Below, one piece after another: positions 8,301 to 16,324 of a DNA stretch of 51,211 bases (the first letter of the stretch is position 1; each line of letters starts with the position of its first letter). A program made the translations under genes and the position numbers. The notes under the pieces were generated by a model, which was not told the origin of the DNA, ran no database searches, and saw only the letters and a program-made list of their open reading frames with translations. The stretch spans positions 1 to 51,211 of the forward strand of contig NZ_MCGQ01000057.1 in assembly GCF_002242805.1 (NCBI RefSeq), read 5' to 3'. The stretch comes from Streptomyces diastatochromogenes (GTDB lineage: Bacteria; Actinomycetota; Actinomycetes; Streptomycetales; Streptomycetaceae).

Positions 8301-9032
8301 ATGAGTGACGACGCCCCCACCACCGAGTCCGGCAGGATCCCGAACAAGGGCAAGCTGGCCAAGGACCTCAACGAGGTCATCCGCTACACCCTGTGGTCGG
8401 TCTTCAAGCTGAAGGACGTACTGCCCGAGGACCGCGCGGGTTACGCCGACGAGGTCCAGGAGCTGTTCGACCAGCTCGCCGCCAAGGACGTGACGATCCG
8501 CGGCACCTACGACGTCTCCGGCCTGCGCGCCGACGCCGACCTCATGATCTGGTGGCACGCCGAGACCAGCGACCAGCTGCAGGAGGCGTACAACCTCTTC
8601 CGCCGCACCAAGCTGGGCCGCGCCCTGGAGCCGGTCTGGTCGAACATGGCGCTGCACCGCCCCGCCGAGTTCAACCGCTCGCACATCCCGGCGTTCCTCG
8701 CCGACGAGACGCCCCGCAACTACGTGAGCGTCTACCCGTTCGTGCGCTCCTACGACTGGTACCTGCTGCCCGACGAGGACCGCCGCCGCATGCTCGCCGA
8801 CCACGGCAAGATGGCCCGCGGCTACCCCGACGTGCGCGCCAACACGGTCGCCTCCTTCTCCCTCGGCGACTACGAGTGGCTCCTCGCCTTCGAGGCCGAC
8901 GAGCTGTACCGCATCGTCGACCTCATGCGCCACCTGCGCGCCTCGGAGGCCCGCATGCACGTCCGCGAGGAAGTTCCCTTCTTCACCGGGCGCCGCAAGT
9001 CGGTGGCCGAGCTGGTGGCCGGGCTCGCCTAG
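8301..9032 (+). CDS. hemQ: Coproheme decarboxylase HemQ (chlorite-dismutase family)
   Basis: HemQ converts iron-coproporphyrin III into haem b by two oxidative decarboxylations using peroxide, the last step of the pathway used by Gram-positive bacteria. The 243-residue protein fits the actinobacterial HemQ length. It shows the family blocks LMIWWHAETSDQLQEAYNLF, VSVYPFVRSYDWYLLPDEDR and HGKMARGYPDVRANTVASF, which surround the haem pocket. It follows hemG in the same operon. Its TAG stop sits within a CTAG that also supplies the stop of the convergent peptidase gene, giving a 4-base tail-to-tail overlap. Confidence 0.95.
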   Translation: MSDDAPTTESGRIPNKGKLAKDLNEVIRYTLWSVFKLKDVLPEDRAGYADEVQELFDQLAAKDVTIRGTYDVSGLRADADLMIWWHAETSDQLQEAYNLFRRTKLGRALEPVWSNMALHRPAEFNRSHIPAFLADETPRNYVSVYPFVRSYDWYLLPDEDRRRMLADHGKMARGYPDVRANTVASFSLGDYEWLLAFEADELYRIVDLMRHLRASEARMHVREEVPFFTGRRKSVAELVAGLA

Positions 9033-10663
9033 GCGGTCCTGCCCTTGAGCGAGTCCCGCAGGGACTGCTTCGGGGCACTGTCCGCGGGGGCCTCGGGCTT
9101 CGGCTCCGGGTGCGGTGCGCAGGCCGCGCGCCGCCCCGGGAGCCGGCCCTCCAGCAGGTAGGCGTCCAGGTACGCGTTCACGCACTTGTTCGGGCCGCCC
9201 CCGATCCCGTGCGTGCCCGCGTCCCGCTCGGTCACCAGCACCGAGTCGGCCAGCCGCCGGTTCATCTCCAGCGCGCCCGCGTACGGCGTGGCCGCGTCCC
9301 GTTCGGCCGCCAGGATCAGCACCGGCGGCAGCTCACCGGGTCCGGTGCGCACGTCCAGCGGCTGCTGCCGGGGCGCGGGCCAGTAGGCGCACGGCAGGTT
9401 CATCCACGCGTTGTCCCAGGTGATGAACGGAGCCACGCGCGCGAGCCGTGTGTTGTCGCGGTCCCACACCTGCCAGTCCGTCGGCCAGGCCGCGTCGTTG
9501 CACTCGACGGCCGTGTACACCGCGTTGCCGTTCTCGGCCTCGGTGGCCGCCTCCGGGCTCGGTGCCGCCAGCCGGACCAGCGGCTTCGCGTCGCCCCGCA
9601 GATAGGCCGACAGCGCGGCGGCCCGGCTCGGCCAGACGTCGTCGTAGTACCCGGCGGTGAGGAACGCGTTCTGCAACTGCCCCGGCCCGACCTTCCCGTC
9701 CGCGGCCTTCGCGGCCAGCCGCCCGCGCGCGGTGTCGTAACTGCTCTGCACCTTCGCCGCCGTGTCGCCGAGCCGGTAGACGTCGTCGTGCCGGGCGATC
9801 CACTCGCGGAAGTCGGTCCAGCGGTCCTCGAAGGCGGCCGACTGGTCGAGGTTGTCGCCGTACCAGACCTTCGCAGGGTCCGGGTCCACCGCCGAGTCCA
9901 GCACCATCCGCCGCACATGCGAGGGGAACAGCGTCGCGTACACCGCGCCGAAGTAGGTGCCGTACGACGCTCCCATGAACGTCAGCCGGTCCTCGCCCAG
10001 CGCCGCCCGCAGGACGTCCAGGTCACGGGCGTTGTTGAGGGAGTTGTAGAACCGCAGCCTGCCGCCGGAGCGTTCGGCGCAGCCGCGCGCGTACGCCTTC
10101 GCCTTCTCGATGCGCTGCCGCTTGTACTCCTCCGAGGGGTGCGTCGGCGACTGGGTGGGCCCCTTGAAGAAGTTCTTGGGGTCCACGCAGGACAGCGGAG
10201 CCGAACGGTCCACCCCGCGCGGGGCGTAGCCGACCAGGTCGTAGGCGGCGGCGATCCGCTTCCACTCGGGGAGCATGCCGATCAGCGGGAAGTACATGCC
10301 GGATGCGCCGGGGCCGCCCGGGTTGTAGACGAGGGCGCCCTGCCGGGGCACCTTCCGCTTGCTGTTGTGCGGGTCCTTGTGGGTGGCCTTCACCCGGCTG
10401 ACGGTCAGTCCGATCTGCCGGCCGTCGGGGTGCGCGTAGTCCAGCGGAACGCTCACCGTGCCGCACTGCATGCCGGCCGGTGCGTCCGGCTCGGCGGCGC
10501 ACTTGCCGAAGTCGACGCCGGCCGCACGGGCGCGCGCGGCGGCCACCGCGGTCCCCCGCAGCTCTGCCGAGCCCGGTGCGGCGGGGGCGCCGCCCGCCGG
10601 GGCCGCGGCCAGCGTGGTCAGGAGCAAGGAACCGGCGGCCGAGTACAGGGCGGCAGCTCTCAT
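9029..10663 (-). CDS. Secreted tripeptidyl aminopeptidase-like alpha/beta hydrolase
   Basis: The 544-residue protein has a Sec signal peptide (residues 1 to about 25, ending around APAGGAPA) and is probably exported. It belongs to the Tap/SlpD/SlpE family of Streptomyces. The nucleophile elbow GASYGTYFGAVYATLFP carries the catalytic serine, the oxyanion strand is LVYNPGGPGASG, the acid is in ILAAERDAATPY, and the histidine is in DAGTHGIGGG near the C-terminus. The C-terminal TAP-like domain begins around residue 425. It should remove tripeptides from extracellular peptide N-termini. The start at 10663 is chosen for the signal peptide; the upstream frame stays open but is not coding-like. Transcription converges on hemG-hemQ. 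Confidence 0.9.
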   Translation of the reverse strand: MRAAALYSAAGSLLLTTLAAAPAGGAPAAPGSAELRGTAVAAARARAAGVDFGKCAAEPDAPAGMQCGTVSVPLDYAHPDGRQIGLTVSRVKATHKDPHNSKRKVPRQGALVYNPGGPGASGMYFPLIGMLPEWKRIAAAYDLVGYAPRGVDRSAPLSCVDPKNFFKGPTQSPTHPSEEYKRQRIEKAKAYARGCAERSGGRLRFYNSLNNARDLDVLRAALGEDRLTFMGASYGTYFGAVYATLFPSHVRRMVLDSAVDPDPAKVWYGDNLDQSAAFEDRWTDFREWIARHDDVYRLGDTAAKVQSSYDTARGRLAAKAADGKVGPGQLQNAFLTAGYYDDVWPSRAAALSAYLRGDAKPLVRLAAPSPEAATEAENGNAVYTAVECNDAAWPTDWQVWDRDNTRLARVAPFITWDNAWMNLPCAYWPAPRQQPLDVRTGPGELPPVLILAAERDAATPYAGALEMNRRLADSVLVTERDAGTHGIGGGPNKCVNAYLDAYLLEGRLPGRRAACAPHPEPKPEAPADSAPKQSLRDSLKGRTA

Positions 10664-10814
10664 CGCGTATCCCTTCGGTGCGCCGCGGCGATGGCACGGC
10701 TGCCACGGCCCGGCGACGACAAAAGGGATGTTTCGTTCGGCTGTCGGTGAAGGCAAGCACCGTCCGGCGGGTGTCGCCGTCAATGCCCCCGATGCGCCCC
10801 CGAGTCCGCCGTCC

Positions 10815-11606
10815 TCACTCCCGCCAGGGCTGGTCGCGGTGGGTGAAGGCCGCGCGCAGCTCCGGCTCGCCGATCGCGCGGATGCCGCGTACGGCGACGG
10901 AGGTGAGGAAAGACCGCTCGTCGCCGTCGCCGTCGCCGGCCGACCGCCGGGTCAGCGTCCCCAGCAGCCGCTGTCCGGCGGGGGAGGCCCAGCGCGAGTA
11001 CGGATGCACCTCGACCCGGGCGATGGCCAGGCAGCTCAGCGTGAGCGTGAGCGGCAGCGCGAACCACAGCGCGACCAGGAGGCGCGGCATGCCGGTCTGG
11101 CCGGGCATCAGCAGCGCGGTCAGGCCCAGCGCCAGTACGACCAGTGCGGCGGCGCGCACCTGGCGCATCCCGTCCGCCACCGTCGTACGCGCACCGTCGG
11201 GCACCGCGAGTCCCGCGCGCACCAGACCGTCGGCGAGCCGGCCCACGGCCTCGGCGCCCGCCGCCGCGGCCCGCACCGGAGCGATCCGGGACTGTCCCTC
11301 GGGCCCGATGGCCCCTATGACGGACTGCTCCATCTCGTCGTGGCCGCGCGGGTCCACCACCGTGGCCCATCCGGTGTGCGCGAGCAGCAGCCGCCGCTGC
11401 CGGGCCATGGACACCATGGTCACATCGGCGACCCGCGCGGGGCCGCCGGACAGGAACGCCGCCTCGTACAGCGTCAGGGCGTGACCGTGGTCCGCGGTGG
11501 TGCCGTCCGCGTCGACGGCCGCGGTGCGTACGGCGGCCAGGCACAGCCGGGTGCACGTGATGCCGGCGAACGCCCAGGCCAGGAGCAGCAGGAGGACCCA
11601 GAACAT
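10815..11606 (-). CDS. TIGR04222 domain-containing membrane protein
   Basis: This 263-residue protein has an N-terminal membrane segment (residues 1-24) and a soluble region (LTLYEAAFLSGGPARVADVT) that typifies TIGR04222. Two further hydrophobic helices follow near residues 150-195, and then a soluble tail. Many members end in a long Gly/Cys-rich low-complexity tail. Here the tail is absent: the protein ends THRDQPWRE and its only three cysteines lie in membrane helices. It follows the DUF4142 gene by 96 bases and the MNIO gene further upstream on the same strand. I see no good ribosome site before the ATG. The function is unknown; the family is often found beside DUF692 genes. Confidence 0.8.
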   Translation of the reverse strand: MFWVLLLLLAWAFAGITCTRLCLAAVRTAAVDADGTTADHGHALTLYEAAFLSGGPARVADVTMVSMARQRRLLLAHTGWATVVDPRGHDEMEQSVIGAIGPEGQSRIAPVRAAAAGAEAVGRLADGLVRAGLAVPDGARTTVADGMRQVRAAALVVLALGLTALLMPGQTGMPRLLVALWFALPLTLTLSCLAIARVEVHPYSRWASPAGQRLLGTLTRRSAGDGDGDERSFLTSVAVRGIRAIGEPELRAAFTHRDQPWRE

Positions 11607-11702
11607 GACGTTTTTCTATGCCAGAGGCCTGGGAAACGCCATGCCCTGTTCACCATCCGGACCGAGTGTTGCCGGTATGTGACGTTCCGTTTTTCCCGCA
11701 GG

Positions 11703-12470
11703 TCAGGGGCTGTTCGCCGGCGGCGGGCTGGAGGCGGCGGGCGGCAGGGCGTACGTCGTCGACGGCGAGGGCACCACCGGCACCGCGGAGGCGGGGTCGA
11801 CCTCAGGGGGTGTGGGCACGGCGGAGGGGGACGCGGCGAGGTCCCGGGCCAGCGCCGAGAAGTCGACGTACCCGGTCGCCTCCAGGACCTTGATGTGGTC
11901 CAGCACGGTCGCGTTGGCGTCGTCGGCCAGGTCGCGGACCAGGGAGTTCTGGGTGCCGGCGCGGACCTGGGCGACCAGCGAGAAGACCCGGCCGTGCGCG
12001 AAGCGCAGGATGCCGGCGAACTTGCGGTCGAAGTCCTGGCCCTGCGCCGAGTTCAGGGTGGCGAGCCACTGCTTCTGCTGCTCGTTGGGCTCGTTGGGCA
12101 GGGGCACGCCGAGCTGGGAGGCGACGGTGCGGACGTGCGCGTCGAGGGAGGTGTGGCCGTCGACCAGGTGCCGGCCGGCGTCCCGTACGGCCTGTGTCGT
12201 CCCCTTCCGCTCCGCCAACTGCCCGGCGGGCAGCTCCCACAGGCCCGCGAGCCGGACCTTGGTGACGAAGTCCCGGTCCTGCGCGGACAGCGGGCCGTAC
12301 GGGGTCGTCACCGTCTGGGCGCTGAGTGTGGTGGCGTCGGTCGGGTCCGGTCGGTCGGCGTACGACCAGAGCGGAAAGAGCAACGCGGCGGCTGTCGCCG
12401 CCAGGCCCGTGATGATGAGCCCGGTGCCGTTGAATATGCCTCGGCCCTTGATGGGGGGTCGCGGTCGCAT
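11703..12470 (-). CDS. DUF4142 domain protein, membrane-anchored
   Basis: The 255-residue protein has an N-terminal membrane anchor (LIITGLAATAAALLFPLWSY, residues 18-37) and an extracytoplasmic helical domain (about 60-195) matching DUF4142, a ferritin-like four-helix fold. A Pro/Ser/Ala-rich disordered tail of about 50 residues follows. The family motif around LSAQDRDFVTKVRLAGLWEL and the two His residues in AGRHLVDGHTSLDAHV are visible. The ATG has AGGAGG 4 bases upstream, an excellent ribosome site. It lies between the MNIO gene and the TIGR04222 gene on the same strand, so the three may be one operon. Biochemical function is unknown. Confidence 0.82.
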   Translation of the reverse strand: MRPRPPIKGRGIFNGTGLIITGLAATAAALLFPLWSYADRPDPTDATTLSAQTVTTPYGPLSAQDRDFVTKVRLAGLWELPAGQLAERKGTTQAVRDAGRHLVDGHTSLDAHVRTVASQLGVPLPNEPNEQQKQWLATLNSAQGQDFDRKFAGILRFAHGRVFSLVAQVRAGTQNSLVRDLADDANATVLDHIKVLEATGYVDFSALARDLAASPSAVPTPPEVDPASAVPVVPSPSTTYALPPAASSPPPANSP

Positions 12471-12731
12471 GGTGCCTCCTGCTCCGCACGCCGGGGTGCT
12501 TGCTGCGGGTGCGGGCTTGGCATATTACTGCGGAGTTCGGGGTAGCTCGGTTCGGCGTCGTTGAGCGCAGCCGCAGACACCCGCGGTCGGGCATCCCGCC
12601 GTAGCTGCGGGCAGTCGTGCCTCCCCCAGCGCCTCAAGGGCCTGGGGGGACCCCCAGGCGGCACGGGTGGGCGCAGCGGCACCCGGTCGGCGCCGGTGAG
12701 CGGACCCACCCCCGGCCCGCACCATCTGCGC
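12471..12731. other. Intergenic region between MNIO and DUF4142 genes
   Basis: This 261-base gap holds the palindromic repeat at 12623-12658 and the DUF4142 ribosome site. I looked for a short Cys-containing precursor gene on both strands and found no convincing start, ribosome site and coding bias. Confidence 0.5.
12623..12658. repeat. Palindromic intergenic repeat (possible terminator)
   Basis: CCCCCAG (12623-12629) pairs with CTGGGGG (12642-12648). The latter can instead pair with the following CCCCCAGG (12651-12658) across a 2-base loop, so two hairpins are mutually exclusive. Similar CTGGGGG/CCCCCAG elements recur between genes in Streptomyces genomes. It lies 70 bases past the MNIO stop and may end that transcript or process it. 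Confidence 0.55.
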
Positions 12732-14021
12732 TCAGCGCCTCCGGAGCAGTACCCTCGCCCGCGCCGCCAGCCCGGGCGACCGCGGGGCCGGACCCGCTCG
12801 GTCCAGCCACCACTCCCGCAGCTCCCGCCGGACCTTCGCATCGTCCGGCCGCCCGACCTTCAGCAGCTGCCCCACGAAGTCCAGCGCATCCCGCCGATAC
12901 CCCCCGCTCATCGGCCGCACCCGCGCATACTCGAGGAACGCCTCCCGGTACCCCTCCCCGAGCAGCAGAGGCAACTCGGGCGCCACCTTCGCCACCACAT
13001 CCGCCCGCTTCGCCGCGAGCGCCCGCGCCTGCACCCCCATCCGCGCCCGGTCGAACCCCTCGGGCACCGGCGTCCCGGCCACCAGCGAGGACAGCACCGC
13101 CGCCTGCGCGACACCGAGCCGCTGCCGGGCCTCGGGCGGGGCCAGGACGGCGACGCCCCCGCCCGGCCTCGCCGCACCGCCGACCACCGCGGCCTCCCGA
13201 CCCGCCGCCACGGCCCCCCGGATCGCCCCCAACTCCCGCTCCAACTCACTCGGTTCGGGGAAGTTCTCGTCCCGTTCCAGCAGCACTCCGGGCGGCGCGA
13301 CCCGTGACGCGAGGTCGGTCAGGATGTCGAGCACCGGACGCGGCACGGGGTGCGCATGGCTGTCGTGCCAGACGCCGTCGCGCTCGAAGCCGCCCGCGAC
13401 ATGGACGTAGGCGATGGCCTCCAGGGGCAGCGCGGCGAGCGCCTCGGCCGGGTCCTCGCCCCGGTTGACGTGGTTGGTGTGCAGGTTGGCCACGTCGATG
13501 AGCAGCCGTACCCCGGTCCGCTCGACCAGCTCGGCCAGGAACCGCCCCTCGGTCATCTCCTCGCCCGGCCAGGAGAGCAGCGCGGCGATGTTCTCCAGAG
13601 CGAGCGGCACCGGCAGCGCCTCCTGCGCGATCCGCACGTTCTCGCAGAGCACGTCGAGTGCGTCCCGGGTGCGCGGCACGGGCAGCAGATGGCCCGCCTC
13701 CAGGTGTGGGGAGGCGGTGAGCGCGCCGCCCGCCCGTACGAACGCGATGTGCTCGGTGACCAGGGGCGCCCCGAGCGCCTCCACCCGTTCCGCGAGCGCG
13801 GTGAGCCGGCCCTCGTCGGGGCGCTCCGCGCCGCCGAGGCCGAGGGAGACGCCGTGCGGGATCACGGGCACCCCGCGCTCGCGCAGCCGTAGCAGCGAGT
13901 CCGGGAGATGGCCGGGGCAGACGTTCTCCGCCACGACCTCCACCCAGTCGATGCCCGGCATCCGCTCCACGGCGTCCGCGATCTCCGGCCGCCAGCCGAT
14001 TCCCGTGCCCAGTCGCCGCAC
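12732..14021 (-). CDS. DUF692 multinuclear iron oxidase (MNIO) fused to an HvfC/DUF2063-like domain
   Basis: Residues 1 to about 265 form the DUF692 TIM-barrel. Candidate metal ligands are His56 (VIPHGVSL), Glu90-His91 (TEHIAF), Glu143 (LALENIA), Asp176, His181/His184 (LIDVANLHTNHVNRG), His207 and Asp220/His222/His224 (WHDSHAHP). Such enzymes modify cysteine or C-terminal residues of ribosomal peptides (MbnB, TglH, HvfB). Residues about 300-390 (LSSLVAGTPVPEGF to ALDFVGQLL, including PLLLGEGYREAFLEYAR) resemble the helical N-terminal part of HvfC/DUF2063, the usual separate partner; this is my reading. At 429 residues it is longer than a bare MNIO (about 280). It lies upstream of DUF4142 and TIGR04222 genes. 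No substrate peptide is seen. Confidence 0.85.
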   Translation of the reverse strand: MRRLGTGIGWRPEIADAVERMPGIDWVEVVAENVCPGHLPDSLLRLRERGVPVIPHGVSLGLGGAERPDEGRLTALAERVEALGAPLVTEHIAFVRAGGALTASPHLEAGHLLPVPRTRDALDVLCENVRIAQEALPVPLALENIAALLSWPGEEMTEGRFLAELVERTGVRLLIDVANLHTNHVNRGEDPAEALAALPLEAIAYVHVAGGFERDGVWHDSHAHPVPRPVLDILTDLASRVAPPGVLLERDENFPEPSELERELGAIRGAVAAGREAAVVGGAARPGGGVAVLAPPEARQRLGVAQAAVLSSLVAGTPVPEGFDRARMGVQARALAAKRADVVAKVAPELPLLLGEGYREAFLEYARVRPMSGGYRRDALDFVGQLLKVGRPDDAKVRRELREWWLDRAGPAPRSPGLAARARVLLRRR

Positions 14022-14110
14022 GGCTCCACCCCCTCCGTCTCCGAGTGACGGGGGTATGGCCCCCGCGGGCGGCTCCCAACCCCCGCGCCCGTGCGTTCAG
14101 AGCAACATTT

Positions 14111-14151
14111 GAGGTTCGCCGTTCCTCGATGTTCGAGGTTCGCCGTCCCTC
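14111..14151. repeat. Two-copy tandem repeat of 24-base unit
   Basis: The 17-mer GAGGTTCGCCGTTCCTC (14111-14127) recurs with one change at 14135-14151; the spacing gives a 24-base period. The second copy overlaps the stop region of the TIGR03086-family gene. It could be residual slippage or a small mobile repeat. Confidence 0.6.
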
Positions 14152-14758
14152 ACCCCCGTACCGGCCACTTCTCCGGGACCCGGCCCAGCAGGCGCAGCGC
14201 CTCCTCCAGGGGCCCGGACCCCGGTGGCACGTCCAGCGCCGGGGCGAAGGCGAAACCCGGCCCGCGCCGGGCCGGGTCGACCGGCACCCGCCGGGCCACG
14301 GCGAGTGCGGCGTCGAGAACGTGCTCCGGCAGGTCCAGGCGCACCCCGAGGGCGGCGGCGACATCCCAGGCATGCACCACGTAGTCGACGAAGTGGAAGC
14401 CGATCGCCAGGTGCCCGGGGAAGCTCCGGCCCAGCTCCGGCAGCCTGAACTCCCGCTCGGCAGCGCCCGGTTCGGCGAAGGCCGCGAGTACGGCGGTGGC
14501 GGCCACCCGGTGCACCCCGGCGGGCTCCCGCATGTCCTCGGGCTCCCGCCAGTACACCGCCTCGTGTCCCGCACCCCGCGCCGCGGCCGCGAAGCCGACG
14601 TGCTGTGCGGTCATGTGTGCCACGAGCTGCCGCAGCGTCCACCCCGCGCACGGGGTGCCCCGCTCCCAGTCCGGCTCCTGCGCCAGTCCCACCACCCGCA
14701 CGGCCTCGTGCACGGCGATGCGGTCGAGTTCCACGATGTCGTTCTCGGTGACGGTCAT
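14150..14758 (-). CDS. TIGR03086 family metal-binding (DinB-like) protein
   Basis: The 202-residue protein belongs to the DinB-like mycothiol-dependent maleylpyruvate isomerase superfamily (TIGR03086/TIGR03083). The N-terminal block with GTPCAGWTLRQLVAHMTAQH (near residue 33) carries the first metal histidine, and HFVDYVVHAWDVAAALG (near residue 120) carries the other two (H..D....H). These proteins form four-helix bundles with a Zn or similar ion and are often thiol transferases that use mycothiol. The true substrate is unknown. It lies 92 bases downstream of the TetR gene on the same strand and could be in the same regulatory unit. The short repeat at 14111-14151 touches its stop. Confidence 0.8.
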   Translation of the reverse strand: MTVTENDIVELDRIAVHEAVRVVGLAQEPDWERGTPCAGWTLRQLVAHMTAQHVGFAAAARGAGHEAVYWREPEDMREPAGVHRVAATAVLAAFAEPGAAEREFRLPELGRSFPGHLAIGFHFVDYVVHAWDVAAALGVRLDLPEHVLDAALAVARRVPVDPARRGPGFAFAPALDVPPGSGPLEEALRLLGRVPEKWPVRG

Positions 14759-14780
14759 ACCAGCGAGCCTAAAACTGTGC

Positions 14781-14792
14781 GAACGATCGTGC
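14781..14792. promoter_or_regulatory. Possible operator (ACGATCGT palindrome)
   Basis: An 8-bp perfect palindrome ACGATCGT (14783-14790) lies about 25 bases before the TIGR03086 start, in an AT-richer patch between that gene and the TetR gene. It could be a TetR site, but it is short, and the link is inference only. Confidence 0.25.
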
Positions 14793-14850
14793 TAGTTCTT
14801 TACGACACCCGGGGCGACAACCCGGTTGCAGCCCTCAACAGCGCGCCCTC

Positions 14851-15492
14851 TCAAGGAACTTCGGGAATCGGGGCCGCCTCTCCCGTCGCCGCGTCCCGCA
14901 CCCGCCGCGCGATGCCCACCCGGGCTCTGCGGTAGGCGGTCTCCTCGTCGTGCAGCACGGAGAGGGCGTTCGCCGTCTCCATCAACGCCACCAGCTCGAA
15001 GGCCAGCTGGGCGACGTCCGTGTCGGCGCGCATCTCACCCGCCGTACGGGCCTCCTCGATCGTGCGCTCCACATGGGCCGACCAGTCGCGCTGGGCGCGG
15101 ACCACCGCGTCGTGCACCGGGCCCGTCCGTGCGTCGAACTCGGCCATGGCGCCGTAGAAGAAGCAGCCGCCCGGGAACACCCGCCCCCGCGAGTACTCCA
15201 GCCACAGCTCGCACAGCCGCCACACCCGTCCGACGCCGGCCGGCACCTCGCCCGCGGGCCGGACCACCCGCTCGGTGAAGATCCGGGCCGCCTCCCGCAC
15301 GGTGGCCAGCTGCAGCTCCTGCTTGGAGCCGAACAGCGCGAACACCCCGCTCTTGCTCAGCTCCAGCTCGGTGGCCAGCCGGCCGACGGTCAGCGCCTCC
15401 AGCCCCTCGACCGAGGCGATCTCCACGGTCCGGCCCAGCACCAACTGCCGGGTCCGGTTGCCCCGTTCGACGCGCCCGTCGAGCCGAGTCAC
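14851..15492 (-). CDS. TetR family transcriptional regulator
   Basis: The 213-residue protein has an N-terminal TetR helix-turn-helix (residues about 18-62; core VGRLATELELSKSGVFALFGSK). The C-terminal ligand domain (about 85-205) contains FPGGCFFYGAMAEFDARTGPV, a TetR_C variant block. It probably represses neighbouring genes until a small molecule binds. The start is a GTG at 15492, 10 bases downstream of the peptidyl-tRNA hydrolase stop, so it is probably co-transcribed with it. The nearest downstream candidate target is the TIGR03086-family gene. The ligand is unknown. Confidence 0.88.
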   Translation of the reverse strand: MTRLDGRVERGNRTRQLVLGRTVEIASVEGLEALTVGRLATELELSKSGVFALFGSKQELQLATVREAARIFTERVVRPAGEVPAGVGRVWRLCELWLEYSRGRVFPGGCFFYGAMAEFDARTGPVHDAVVRAQRDWSAHVERTIEEARTAGEMRADTDVAQLAFELVALMETANALSVLHDEETAYRRARVGIARRVRDAATGEAAPIPEVP

Positions 15493-15502
15493 CCGGCACC
15501 CC

Positions 15503-16219
15503 CTACCGCAGCGCGGGGTGGTCGGCGACCACCGTGCAGGAGCCCGGCGCGATCTCCGTGAAGCCGGCGTCCCGCACCAACGGCAGCCCGCCGCCGGTCA
15601 GCCGGTGCCACTCGGCGGGATCGGCGGTGCGCACGGCCAGCGGGAACCCGGCCTCCCGCCACGCGGTCCGCTCCTCGTCGGACAGCGCCCACCAGGCCAG
15701 CTGGGCGCCGTGCCCCGCCTGGGCCATCGTCTTCCCGGCCGACATGTCCAGTTCGGGGTTCAGCCACAGCACCGGCTGCGCACGATCCGCCTCGACGGGC
15801 GGCTCCGGATCGTCCAGCTCCGTTCCGGACACCTGCAGCTTGGCCAGATCCTTCGGCCAGCCGTCCAGTGGCACCGGCGGGAAGACGCGCACCTCGGCGG
15901 ACTTGCCGTTCACCGTGATCCCGGGCAGCGCCTCGGCCCGCCGCCACTCCGCTCCCCGGGCCCGCCGCACGACCTTCCGGATCCGCGCGTCCTCCCAGTC
16001 CCGCACGGCCTGAGCCCACTCCCCGTCGCCGGCGGCCCGCTCATCACTGAGCAGCAGAAGCACGGCCCGAGCGGCCGTCTCCAGCGCATCGGTACGGGCA
16101 GGGGGAGCACTCCGCTCGATACGGACGACGAGGGGGAGGACGTACTGCGGCGCCTCGTCGCGGGGGTTGGGCTCGGAGTGGAAAGGACTGTCGCTGGGGG
16201 ACGCTGGAACATGGCTCAC
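15503..16219 (-). CDS. PTH2-family peptidyl-tRNA hydrolase
   Basis: The C-terminal half (about residue 145 on) shows the PTH2 signature LNPELDMSAGKTMAQAGHGA, then LAWWALSDEERTAW and a final beta-strand region ending VADHPALR. PTH2 enzymes cleave the ester between peptide and tRNA to recycle stalled peptidyl-tRNA. This is the archaeal/eukaryotic type, which occurs in actinobacteria as an extra to Pth1. The N-terminal 100 residues (238 in total) are an unusual extension rich in Arg. The GTG at 16219 is chosen because residues before it look like intergenic repeat. The TetR gene follows at 10 bases. Whether it acts on tRNA or has another role is open. Confidence 0.82.
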   Translation of the reverse strand: MSHVPASPSDSPFHSEPNPRDEAPQYVLPLVVRIERSAPPARTDALETAARAVLLLLSDERAAGDGEWAQAVRDWEDARIRKVVRRARGAEWRRAEALPGITVNGKSAEVRVFPPVPLDGWPKDLAKLQVSGTELDDPEPPVEADRAQPVLWLNPELDMSAGKTMAQAGHGAQLAWWALSDEERTAWREAGFPLAVRTADPAEWHRLTGGGLPLVRDAGFTEIAPGSCTVVADHPALR

Positions 16220-16228
16220 ACCAGCCAA

Positions 16229-16263
16229 CTTTAAGGGGCGCGGGGAACTGCCCGACCGGCCCC
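16229..16263. repeat. Streptomyces intergenic GGGGCGCGGGGAACTG repeat
   Basis: The motif AAGGGGCGCGGGGAACTGCC (16233-16252) followed by CGACCGGCCCC is a member of a very common intergenic repeat in Streptomyces, recognised from memory. It sits between the divergent peptidyl-tRNA hydrolase and ABC ATPase genes. It is related in its GGGGCGCGGG core to the element at 25893-25963, in opposite orientation. Confidence 0.65.
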
Positions 16264-16324
16264 GGACGTCTCGCACACCGGACTCATGATCACCCCCTAC
16301 GGCGAGACCGGACAAAATCCCCCC

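Noticed and set aside
10664..10814. Gly-rich +1 continuation of the TIGR04222 gene as a fused tail
   Set aside because: It needs a frameshift past a TGA stop and carries no Cys repeat; mentioned only as a possible relic.
12471..12731. Hidden RiPP precursor gene between the MNIO and DUF4142 genes
   Set aside because: No start with a ribosome site and no Cys-rich frame with coding bias was found; the region is mainly a palindromic repeat.
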